Shown here: positions 37,820-46,461 of the stretch, piece after piece
How positions within the stretch are numbered: the stretch's first letter is position 1
How the letters are laid out: each line of letters opens with the position of its first letter
NCBI GenBank assembly: GCA_016719925.1
Contig: JADJYC010000007.1
Span: 166,019-230,018 of the forward strand
From: Crocinitomicaceae bacterium
GTDB lineage: Bacteria > Bacteroidota > Bacteroidia > Flavobacteriales_D > Crocinitomicaceae
DNA length: 64,000 bases
Direction of reading: 5' to 3'
Translations under genes and position numbers: made by a program
The notes under the pieces: model-generated
What the model saw: the letters and a program-made list of their open reading frames with translations, nothing else
Databases searched by the model: none
What the model was told of the DNA's origin: nothing

Positions 37820-39172
37820 TTACAGATAAACAATATAAGCAACAATAAAATAGATTGTTAATCCAATAATATCATTCGCAGTTGTGATAAAAGGTCCGGT
37901 TGCAAGTGCAGGATCTATTTTTATCCGGTTCAGAAATAGTGGAATGAATGCACCCAGAATTGCTGCAACAATAACAACCAGAAAAAGTGAAACACCGATT
38001 GTAATTCCCAGATTGATATCCGCATCCAAAAAATAACTCACTCCAAAAATGATCACTGAACAAATAAAACCAACAAGCAATCCAATCATTGATTCTTTAC
38101 CAACTTGTTTAAAAATACCGTTGAACTGAAAATCTTTTGAAGCAAGTCCCTGCACAATGATAGCAGAAGATTGAACACCTACATTTCCGGCCGTTGACGC
38201 TATAAGCGGAATAAAAAAAGCAAGACTTGGATTAATCTCTATTTGCCCTTCATAACCTTTAATAATTTGTGAACTTGCGATACCTCCGCCAAGACCAATA
38301 ATAAGCCATGGTAATCGGGAGCGTGTATGTTTTAAAACACCGGCAGATGTCTCTACGTTTTCAGAAATACCGCTGGCCATCTGAAAATCTTTTTCAGCCT
38401 CTTCACGAATTACATCTACAACATCATCAATGGTAATACGCCCAACTAATTTATTTTGTCTGTCTACTACCGGCAATGAAACCAAGTCATATTTTTCCAT
38501 CAGAGAAACAACTTCCTGACTGGAGTCATGTGTTTTTGCGATGTGTAAATCACGTTCTTTATATATCTCTCTGACAGGTGTTTCAGGTGAAGCAAACAAC
38601 AATGATTTCAATGATAAAATTCCTTTGAGATGCTGCTCGTCATCTACAATATAAATGGTGTAAACTTTCTCAACGTTTTCTGCCTGCTTGCGCAATTCCA
38701 CAACTGCTTTATCCACCGGCCAGTTCCAGTTTGCACACATAAATTCACTCTGCATCAGACCACCGGCCGTGTCCTCATCATAATTCAAGAGTTCAGTTAC
38801 TTCAGATGCATGCTCACGATCTTCCATCTGAGCAATAACTTCATCAATTTCATCTTCCGGTAATTCTCCCAATAAATCTGCCGCATCATCCGAATCCAGA
38901 TTATCAGCCTGCTCAGCAATTTCTTCTGGTGAAAATAATTTCAAAAGCTGTTCACGAATCTCCTCATCAAGCTCCATGAGTGATTCTGCAGCCAATTCTT
39001 CATCCAGCAATTCATAAATATATTTAGCCTGATCAACAGATAGGTTTTCCATTACATCCGCAATATCCGCCGGATGCAGCTGACCAATTTTTTCAGATAT
39101 AGCGGCGTTGTTTTTTACACCAATTTCATCTGTTAACTGATCCAGAAATTCCTGTGAAAGTTCAAATTTCAT
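37820..39172 (-). CDS. mgtE: Magnesium transporter MgtE
   Basis: A 450-residue Mg2+ channel. The N-terminal MgtE domain (residues 20-130, with LHPADIADVMENL), two CBS domains (about 135-255; LVSLPVVDRQNKLVGRITID) and a C-terminal five-helix pore are in order. The pore has STAGNVGVQSSAIIVQGLA and the filter region ATGPFITTANDIIGL. The CBS and N domains gate the pore by cytoplasmic Mg2+. The length is typical. Confidence 0.95.
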   Translation of the reverse strand: MKFELSQEFLDQLTDEIGVKNNAAISEKIGQLHPADIADVMENLSVDQAKYIYELLDEELAAESLMELDEEIREQLLKLFSPEEIAEQADNLDSDDAADLLGELPEDEIDEVIAQMEDREHASEVTELLNYDEDTAGGLMQSEFMCANWNWPVDKAVVELRKQAENVEKVYTIYIVDDEQHLKGILSLKSLLFASPETPVREIYKERDLHIAKTHDSSQEVVSLMEKYDLVSLPVVDRQNKLVGRITIDDVVDVIREEAEKDFQMASGISENVETSAGVLKHTRSRLPWLIIGLGGGIASSQIIKGYEGQIEINPSLAFFIPLIASTAGNVGVQSSAIIVQGLASKDFQFNGIFKQVGKESMIGLLVGFICSVIIFGVSYFLDADINLGITIGVSLFLVVIVAAILGAFIPLFLNRIKIDPALATGPFITTANDIIGLTIYFIVAYIVYL

Positions 39173-39375
39173 AATACACTTAAGGGCGCAAAGATAATGA
39201 GAGTTTGCCGGATCACATAAATCACATGTTAAATGTTGACTGATCCAATAACATTTTCAATAGCCTTTTTTAATTGAAGTAAATCTCAAAAGCAGAATTC
39301 CGACGATCATTAGACCGTTGAAAAATGAATTTCCGCAGTTAATAGAAGAGTGTCTGCTGAGATTATCTTTGTATC

Positions 39376-40629
39376 GTGAAACAATTTAACTACATCATTT
39401 CACTTTATGCCAAAGCATTTTCAAATCTGGACAGAAATGTTTGGATACTTGCTATTGCCATGTTTGTGAACAGAACCGGTTCGATGGTGCTGTTGTTTGC
39501 ATCATTATTTCTGACGAATGAACAGGGATTCACTTTGGGGCAGGCAGGAGTTGCAATGAGTTTCTATGGTTTCGGAAGTATCCTGGGATCTTTTACCGGC
39601 GGATATCTGGCTGACAGAAAAAATTATTTTGACGTCATGGTTGGGTCTTTAATCATCAGCGGAATGATACTACCGTTGATTTTGCTTGCAGATTCTCTTT
39701 TTGCCGTATCGGCAGTAATTTTTATTTATGCCTTTGCAAGTGATATGTTCAGACCGGCCATGTCAAAAGGAATTGCATTTTACAGTACACCTGAAAACAG
39801 AACAAGATCGGTTTCTTTAATACGTCTTGCAATAAATCTAGGATTTTCCTTTGGTCCTATGATTGGAGGTGTTATCGCTTTTTATATTGGCTATAAACCG
39901 CTGATGATAATTGACGGACTGACCAGCATACTTGCCGGTTTGGTTGTAATAAGATATTTACCGAGAAAAGTTGCAGGAATCAAACCATCTACAAAAAGTT
40001 CAAGAGCTCTTACCAAACCAGTCTTCAAAGATTTTGAATATCTCTTTTTTATTCTGATGGTTGCACTTTACGGAACTTGTTTCTTTCAGTTGTTTGCCAG
40101 TGTTCCGCAATATCTTGACAAAGTGTGGGATTACAATGAAATTGAAATTGCATGGATACTTGCACTGAAGGGATTTTTAGTAGTTGTGATTGAAATGCCG
40201 CTGATGACTTTTCTGGAAAACAAAAGAAAAATTTTTCATTTTATTCTTACCGGAGCTTTATGTGTGCCGGCTGCATTTTTCATTTTAATATCCGGATACG
40301 GAATGATTGGAATTGTAATTCTCTATACACTGGTGATTACTTTTTCAGAAATTCTTGCCATGCCTTTTATGATGAATTTTACTTTGTCAAGACCTGCGGC
40401 GGAAAGACAGGGAGAATACTCTGCACTTTATTCCATTGCGTTTGGAATTGCAAATACCTGCGCACCTTTGGTTGGACTGGGCATTGCAGATTTATACAAT
40501 TTTGACGTGATGTTTTATCTGCTGATAACACTTGGTATTATCAACGCACTTGGTTTCTGGTTTTTAAAAGTAAGACTTGAACCGCAGCGTGATCAGGAAG
40601 AAATTTTAGATTCAGGAGAAATCAATTAG
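39376..40629 (+). CDS. MFS transporter
   Basis: A 417-residue, 12-helix transporter. It has GSFTGGYLADRKNYFDVMVG (the loop 2-3 GxLaDrxGrr motif). The GTG at 39376 is the first codon after a TATCTTTG element at 39364-39371, so the leader would be very short. The substrate cannot be read. Its last 8 bases overlap the convergent recQ stop. Confidence 0.85.
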   Translation: MKQFNYIISLYAKAFSNLDRNVWILAIAMFVNRTGSMVLLFASLFLTNEQGFTLGQAGVAMSFYGFGSILGSFTGGYLADRKNYFDVMVGSLIISGMILPLILLADSLFAVSAVIFIYAFASDMFRPAMSKGIAFYSTPENRTRSVSLIRLAINLGFSFGPMIGGVIAFYIGYKPLMIIDGLTSILAGLVVIRYLPRKVAGIKPSTKSSRALTKPVFKDFEYLFFILMVALYGTCFFQLFASVPQYLDKVWDYNEIEIAWILALKGFLVVVIEMPLMTFLENKRKIFHFILTGALCVPAAFFILISGYGMIGIVILYTLVITFSEILAMPFMMNFTLSRPAAERQGEYSALYSIAFGIANTCAPLVGLGIADLYNFDVMFYLLITLGIINALGFWFLKVRLEPQRDQEEILDSGEIN

Positions 40630-42812
40630 CCATTTCACTCATGAACTTAATACGCATTAAACGCAGTTGTTCTTCTTCAAAATCGCTTCCCAATTCAGCA
40701 ATTGCATCTTCCAGACTGTCAGATTCAGCTTCAAGAAAATAATCATAAATATCTTCCTGGTCTTCTTCATCCAGCACATCATTGATGTAATAATCAATAT
40801 TGATTTTTGTTCCTGAACTTACTATTGCTTCAATTTCTTCAATAACATCAGTTACCTTTTTTCCCTGCGAATGAGCAATGGCATCCAGCGGCATTTTTCT
40901 GTCCACATTCTGAATGATCTGTACTTTTAATCCTGATTTGTTTACAATGGATTTCATAACAAAATCCTGCGGACGGTCAATATCATTCTCTTCCACATAT
41001 CTTGCAATCAGCTCAACAAAAGGTTTTCCATAACGGGTTGCTTTTCCCTGTCCAACTCCCTGAACATGTGTCAGCTCTTCCAATGTTACAGGATATTGAA
41101 TTGCCATTTCCTGAAGAGATGGCTCCTGAAAAACGACAAACGGCGGAATATTTTTTTCTTTGCTTACTTTTTTTCGCAAATCCAGAAGCATTGCATAAAG
41201 GGCTTCATCGGCACTGTTATTTCCCTGAGGAATATTGATTTCATCATCTCCTTCACCAGTATAATCATGCTCTTTCAATAGCAGGAATGAAACCGGTTTT
41301 TCCAGAAAAGCTTTACCTTTTTCAGTCAGTTTTAATGTTCCGTAGCTCTCAATTTCTTTATCCAGTAAATCATTTACCAAACATTGTCTTGCTACCGCAT
41401 TCCAGAATGTAAGATCTTTAGCTTTTCCTTTTCCAAACAAAGGTTCTTTATCATGTTTGTAAGATTTAATTTCAGTAGTCTCACGACCATGAATAAACTC
41501 ACAGATATATTTTGCTTTTTGTTTTTCTTTCAGTGCCAAAACACTTTGCAGGAACAATACAACCTCCTCTTTTCCTTCTGTTTTCTCTCTCGGATTTTTA
41601 CAATTGTCACACATTCCCTGACATTTATTTTCATCAAATGTCTCACCAAAATAATGCAATATATATTTACGTCTGCAGACAGAAGTTTCAGCATAAGATA
41701 CTGTTTCATGTAATAACTGTCTGCCAATTTCCTGTTCAGAAATTGGTTTGCCCTGTAAAAATTTCTCCAGTTTTTCTATGTCTTTATAACTGTAAAAAGT
41801 GAGACAATATCCTTCACCGCCATCTCTGCCGCCACGTCCGGTTTCCTGATAATAACTTTCAAGACTTTTTGGAATATCATGGTGAATAACATAACGTACA
41901 TCCGGTTTGTCAATACCCATTCCAAAAGCAATTGTTGCAACAATGACATCCGCTTCTTCCATCAGAAACATATCCTGATGTTTTGCCCGCACCGGTCCGT
42001 CCAGACCGGCATGATAAGCCAGTGCATTGATACCGTTCACCTGAAGGAGCTCAGCAATTTCTTCAACTTTTTTACGGCTGAGGCAATAGATTATTCCTGA
42101 TTTACCCGGACGTTCTTTTATAAAACGGATAATCTGTTTTTCAATATCACGTTTCGGACGCACTTCATAAAACAAATTATCCCGGTTAAAAGACATTTTA
42201 AATATGGTAGCATCCATCATGTTCAGATTTTTCTGAATATCATGCTGCACTTTGGGAGTTGCAGTTGCTGTCAGTGCAATAGTTGGCACATGACTTATCT
42301 TTTCAAAAATCTCTCTCAATCGTCGGTACTCCGGTCTGAAATCATGTCCCCATTCTGAAATACAATGCGCTTCATCAATTGCAAAAAAGGAAATTCTTAC
42401 ACCGGTAAGAAAATCTATATTCTCTTGTTTTGTTAATGATTCAGGAGCAACATAAAGTAACTTTGTTTTTCCTGCAGTAATATCATCCTTTACTTTTTTG
42501 ATTTCCGCTTTTGTAAGTGAGGAATTTAAAATGGGCTATTTCATCTGAATCACTGACGTGACGAATTGCATCAACCTGATTTTTCATTAAAGCAATCAAT
42601 GGTGAAACGATAATTGCAGTTCCGTCCAATATCAGTGCAGGCAATTGATAGCACAATGATTTCCCCCCCCCGGTTGGCATAATAACGAATGTGTTTTTTC
42701 CATCCACTACGTTCTGAACAATTCGTTCCTGCTCTCCTTTAAAACTGCTGAAGCCGAAATATTTCTGCAATGCTTCTTTTAAAGTTGTTTCACTGACTAA
42801 ATTCATTGACAA
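40622..42812 (-). CDS. recQ: ATP-dependent DNA helicase RecQ, one frameshift
   Basis: A 3'-5' DNA helicase of about 729 residues for repair and recombination. The N-terminal Walker A is TGGGKSLCYQLPA; the DEAH box (DEAHCISEWGHDFRP) is encoded near 42340-42400, between the two main open stretches. The helicase C domain, the zinc-binding RQC part (CQGMCDNCKNP) and an HRDC domain follow. One T too many near 42530 breaks the frame: three T reads EIAHLNSSLTKAEIKK. A poly-C run lies inside Walker A at 42663 and the frame there is correct. Confidence 0.93.
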
Positions 42813-42862
42813 TTAAATGATTTTTACTTAACCTTTTTTTACAAGGGACGCTAAATTAATAA

Positions 42863-42906
42863 ACAGGTACCTAAAAAAAAAGTTCTCATACTTTTTACAG
42901 GTGCCT
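42863..42906. promoter_or_regulatory. Paired ACAGGTRCCT boxes around an A/T hairpin
   Basis: ACAGGTACCT (42863-42872) and ACAGGTGCCT (42897-42906) are direct repeats 34 bases apart. AGGTACCT is a perfect 8-base palindrome and the second differs at one base. Between them AAAAAGT-TCTCAT-ACTTTTT can fold back. This looks like a pair of binding sites in the recQ/DUF1573 divergent region; no regulator is known. Confidence 0.4.
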
Positions 42907-42981
42907 CTCTAAAGTTAGTGTAAAAGATTCTTTTAAACCAATTATTTTTTTTAAAAATTCATGAAAGATGTTTATATCTCC

Positions 42982-43006
42982 AAAGGTTAAAGTTCTGTTA
43001 ACCTTT
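42982..43006. promoter_or_regulatory. Perfect inverted repeat AAAGGTTAA-N7-TTAACCTTT
   Basis: Two exact 9-base arms around AGTTCTG, starting 97 bases before the first DUF1573 gene. A third copy of the half site, TTAACCTTT, lies at 42828-42836, 16 bases upstream of the recQ ATG. It is a candidate operator; it could also be a terminator-like hairpin, but no gene ends here. Confidence 0.45.
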
Positions 43007-43078
43007 TAAATGGCGGAAGTTTATGATTTTACTTTGAACCGAATTAACGAAGTAATCTAATCTTAAAAAAAATCAATT

Positions 43079-43546
43079 ATGAAAACAAGAGTATTTTTCT
43101 TCGCTGTTATGATCGCAACAATGGCTTATCTGAATGCTTCCGGCAAACAGGTTTATTTTTCCAGTCAGGTTTCTGAAAATTTTCTGCTGCAAACGGACGG
43201 AGCAATAATTACACTGGATAAAGAAGTGCATGATTTTGGCAATATCAAGGCCGGTGCAAATGGTGAATGCATTTTTAAAGTAACCAATACCGGAAATGAA
43301 CCATTGATAATTTCTTTTTGCAAAGGATCCTGTTCATGCACTGTTTCGTCTTGTCCAAAAGAGCCAATAGCACCCGGTGCATCTGCAAACATTTCCATTA
43401 CCTATAATACACAGCACATCGGACCAATAAATAAATCAGTCACTATCAATTCCAATGCAACCAATTATCCGTCCAAAACCGTCTTCATTAAAGGTAACGT
43501 AATTTCGCCTGCAAATACTGAAACGGAAGGTGAACAGAACAATTAA
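43079..43546 (+). CDS. DUF1573 secreted protein, copy 1
   Basis: A 155-residue exported protein (signal in the first 25 residues). The DUF1573 Ig-like domain runs from IITLDKEVHDFGNIKAG to IKGNV, with ECIFKVTNTGNEPLIISF. The loop reads CKGSCSCTVSSCP: C-x3-C-x-C-x4-C, two Cys more than the usual SCGCT of this family as I remember it. It is the first of four consecutive copies and the most divergent of the first three. Confidence 0.88.
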   Translation: MKTRVFFFAVMIATMAYLNASGKQVYFSSQVSENFLLQTDGAIITLDKEVHDFGNIKAGANGECIFKVTNTGNEPLIISFCKGSCSCTVSSCPKEPIAPGASANISITYNTQHIGPINKSVTINSNATNYPSKTVFIKGNVISPANTETEGEQNN

Positions 43547-43648
43547 ACAAATGGAATTTGTTTTGTTAATGTTGTGTTAAACTTTTTCAGATATTGAAAT
43601 ACGGAACTAAATTTGGTAGTGTAAAGCAAAAGCTCAAATAATAACAAT

Positions 43649-44104
43649 ATGAAAAAAGCAATTTTATCTCTTTCAATTCTGACCGCTGTGGTTTTTGGAT
43701 TTGGAAATGCAGCTCTGGCTCAACCTGAAGTCACCACAACCAGTAAAGCAGTAATTAGCATTGATAAAGATGTTCATGATTACGGAACCATTGAACAAGG
43801 TGCTAATGGTGAGTGTACTTTTACAGTTACCAATACAGGAACTGAACCGTTGATTATTTCTTTATGCAAAGGATCATGCGGATGTACCGTACCAGTTTGT
43901 CCTCAGGAACCAATCGCTCCGGGTGCTTCAGCTAAAATTACAGTGAAATATAATACCGCTAATCCCGGACCAATCAATAAATCTGTGACAATCACTTCCA
44001 ATGCAAGCAATGAACCTAGTAAAGTTGTGCGTATCTCAGGAAATGTAACTGCTAAACCAACAGGTGGCGCACCTGTTAACACTGGTGGTCCAACTAATCA
44101 ATAA
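43649..44104 (+). CDS. DUF1573 secreted protein, copy 2
   Basis: A 151-residue exported protein (signal ends GNAALAQ). The Ig-like domain contains DKDVHDYGTIEQGANGEC, NTGTEPLIISLCKGSCGCTV and PVCPQEPIAPGASAKITVKY. It keeps the C-x3-C-x-C-x4-C signature. The C-terminal 15 residues are a Gly/Asn/Pro-rich tail. Its sequence is very close to copy 3, so the duplication is recent. Confidence 0.9.
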   Translation: MKKAILSLSILTAVVFGFGNAALAQPEVTTTSKAVISIDKDVHDYGTIEQGANGECTFTVTNTGTEPLIISLCKGSCGCTVPVCPQEPIAPGASAKITVKYNTANPGPINKSVTITSNASNEPSKVVRISGNVTAKPTGGAPVNTGGPTNQ

Positions 44105-44139
44105 TTAAATCAATTACTATAAACCAAATACAATTTAAA

Positions 44140-44568
44140 ATGAAAAAAGCAATTTTTACCTTAAGCCTGATGGTAGCTGCAATGATCGGATTCAATGCAA
44201 ATGCTCAGGAAGTTGGTGCTAACGGACCAGTTATCACTGTAGATAAAGATGTACACGATTACGGTACAATGGAACAAGGCGGAAACGGAGAGTGTGTATT
44301 CACTGTAACAAATACCGGTAATGAGCCGTTGATGATTTCAATGTGTAAAGGCTCTTGCGGATGTACAGTTCCAACTTGTCCGGTTGAACCAATTGCTCCC
44401 GGTGCAACAGCTAAAATTACTGTGAAATATGACACTAACCGTGTAGGGCCAATCAACAAAACTGTAACTATCACTTCAAATGCAGTGAATGAGCCTTCAA
44501 AAATGGTGCGTATCAAAGGAAACATTGTAGCAAAACCAACTGAAGGAACTACTACTCCTACTAACTAA
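44140..44568 (+). CDS. DUF1573 secreted protein, copy 3
   Basis: A 142-residue exported protein (signal ends GFNANAQ). The DUF1573 domain has VDKDVHDYGTMEQGGNGEC and MISMCKGSCGCTVPTCPVEP, with the same four-Cys signature as copies 1 and 2. It starts 35 bases after copy 2 and is probably co-transcribed with it. Confidence 0.9.
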   Translation: MKKAIFTLSLMVAAMIGFNANAQEVGANGPVITVDKDVHDYGTMEQGGNGECVFTVTNTGNEPLMISMCKGSCGCTVPTCPVEPIAPGATAKITVKYDTNRVGPINKTVTITSNAVNEPSKMVRIKGNIVAKPTEGTTTPTN

Positions 44569-44586
44569 AATTTTCTTTAACAATTG

Positions 44587-44966
44587 ATGAAGCTATTCGA
44601 TTTTGCGATCATAATAGCGCTGAGTTCCGCATTCACTCTCACGGGTGGTGCGGAATTCTATTTTAGGAGAAGTCAGTCAAATTTCCGGATACAAAAGAAG
44701 GCGAAGTACTATCTCATACTTTCAGTTTCATAAATAAAGGAGATCAGCCGCTGTTAATCTCTGATTACAAAGTGGCCTGCAGCTGCACCAAACTTATTTT
44801 CCCGCAGGAACCAATTCCGCCAGGTGAACCTGGTTCTGTTCAGGTTACATTTGATACAAAAGGTAAATATGGGTATCAGAACAGAAAAGTCCTGATCAAT
44901 TCCAATGCTGTCAACAGTCCGTACACACTGAGTTTTAAAGTATTTGTGCTGACTCCTGAAAACTGA
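44587..44966 (+). CDS. DUF1573 protein, copy 4 (divergent), one frameshift
   Basis: A protein of about 126 residues. It opens MKLFDFAIIIALSSAFTLTG, then the frame is lost near 44664-44668, where one base is missing (ttt-Nag-gag-aag-tca). Downstream the frame reads EKSVKFPDTKEGEVLSHTFS, then DYKVACSCTKLIFPQEPIPP, and ends VFVLTPEN. The Cys pattern is CSC only, so this copy lacks the extra Cys of its neighbours and is closer to the usual family. It lies 18 bases after copy 3. Confidence 0.78.
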
Positions 44967-44967
44967 T

Positions 44968-45816
44968 TTACACAGTTTGATTGTAGAGTGTAATCACCTG
45001 TTTTGCTTCTTTCACATCATGTACACGCAATATGGCAGCGCCTTTTAATAATGCATACATATTCAGTGCAGTTGTTCCGTTCAGACTTTCTTCCGGTGTG
45101 ATTTCAAGTATTTTGTAAATCATGGATTTTCTGGAAACTCCTGCCAATACAAGCAAACCTAATGATACAATTTTTTCAAGATTGCTTAGTAATCTGAAAT
45201 TCTGTTCAGCTGTTTTACTAAATCCAAAACCCGGATCCAATATAATATCCTTTATTCCGGCCTTCTGAGCTTTATTAATTTGTGATTTCAATTCATAACA
45301 AACATCATCCGTGATCTGGTTATAATTTGCAAACTCTTTCATATTCTGCGGAGTTCCGCGCATATGCATCAGAATGTAAGGAACCTGAAGTGCAGCAACT
45401 GTTTCAAACATTTTTTCATCCAGATTTCCGCCTGAGATGTCATTGATTATAGCCGCACCGGCTTTTATTGCTTTTTCTGCCACTTCACTTCTGAAAGTAT
45501 CAGCTGAAATAAGTATTCCCGGAAATTTTTTTTGAATCTGTTCTACTGCCGGTAAAACCCTGTCTAATTCTTCCTGAACAGAAATATCTGCGGCACCGGG
45601 CCTGGAAGAATATCCTCCGACATCCAATATGGCTGCGCCTTCATGGATCATTTTTCCCGCACGGTCTATCAACTGATTTTCAGATTCGACACGACTTCCG
45701 TCGTAGAAACTATCAGGCGTAACATTCAAAATACCCATTGCAACCGGTTCGGTAAAAGTGTACAAAATACCTTTGGAACTAAAGGTGATTTTCGGGTATT
45801 TTGGTGTATCTTTCAC
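44968..45816 (-). CDS. folP: Dihydropteroate synthase
   Basis: A 282-residue TIM-barrel enzyme that joins p-aminobenzoate to the pterin pyrophosphate in folate synthesis. MGILNVTPDSFYDGSR (residues about 23-38) is the diagnostic P-loop, with ILDVGGYSSRPGA, ILMHMRGTPQNM and DPGFGFSKTAEQNF following in order. The length is typical. It ends 1 base from copy 4 of DUF1573 (convergent) and is divergent from the DUF1599 gene 28 bases away. Confidence 0.96.
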   Translation of the reverse strand: MKDTPKYPKITFSSKGILYTFTEPVAMGILNVTPDSFYDGSRVESENQLIDRAGKMIHEGAAILDVGGYSSRPGAADISVQEELDRVLPAVEQIQKKFPGILISADTFRSEVAEKAIKAGAAIINDISGGNLDEKMFETVAALQVPYILMHMRGTPQNMKEFANYNQITDDVCYELKSQINKAQKAGIKDIILDPGFGFSKTAEQNFRLLSNLEKIVSLGLLVLAGVSRKSMIYKILEITPEESLNGTTALNMYALLKGAAILRVHDVKEAKQVITLYNQTV

Positions 45817-45844
45817 GGCTTAAATTTCAGTGCTCAATCTTTGA

Positions 45845-46387
45845 ATGTCTAAAACAGCTGAACAATATAAAAAAGTAATTGCGAATTGCCGGAGTATTTT
45901 TGAGAAAAAAGCCAAAGATTATGGAACTGCCTGGCGCATTTTACGCATCAGTGCATTAACTGATCAGATATTCATAAAGGCACAGCGGATTCGCACACTG
46001 CAGGAAAAAGGAATCAGTAAAGTGGGTGATGACGCAGAAGGAGAATTTATTGCCATTGTAAATTATTGTGTAATGGGACTTATTCAGCTTGAATTAGGAT
46101 CAGAAACTCAACTGGAATTACCTATAGAAAAAACACTTGCTCTTTACGATTCAAAAACCAACCAGGCATTTGAATTAATGATGGCAAAAAATCACGATTA
46201 CGGAGAAGCATGGAGAGACATGAGAGTTTCATCAATAACAGATCTCATCATGATGAAAATTCTAAGAACAAAACAGATAGAAGACAACAAAGGCAAAACG
46301 CTAATTTCAGAAGGCGTGGATGCCAACTATCTGGACATGCTTAACTATGCTGTTTTTGCTTTGATAAAATCAGATGAAGAAAAATAA
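45845..46387 (+). CDS. DUF1599 domain protein
   Basis: A 180-residue soluble protein made of two similar halves of about 80 residues. Each has K-x-x-DYG-x-AWR-x-(M/L)R-(I/V)S-x-(I/L)TD (KAKDYGTAWRILRISALTDQ and KNHDYGEAWRDMRVSSITDL). This is the Bacteroidota DUF1599 family, of unknown role. The helical all-alpha outline is reminiscent of MazG-like nucleotide pyrophosphohydrolases, but I cannot show the metal ligands. Confidence 0.88.
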   Translation: MSKTAEQYKKVIANCRSIFEKKAKDYGTAWRILRISALTDQIFIKAQRIRTLQEKGISKVGDDAEGEFIAIVNYCVMGLIQLELGSETQLELPIEKTLALYDSKTNQAFELMMAKNHDYGEAWRDMRVSSITDLIMMKILRTKQIEDNKGKTLISEGVDANYLDMLNYAVFALIKSDEEK

Positions 46388-46461
46388 TTGTTAGACAACT
46401 GTTAATGTAAATCAAAAGCTATCAGGATTAAAATAAATTCACCCAAAAATAAGTTTCAATC

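Noticed and set aside
42661..42672. Poly-C tract in recQ as a phase-variation switch
   Set aside because: The frame through the tract is correct and encodes the Walker A glycines; the actual frame break is at 42530.
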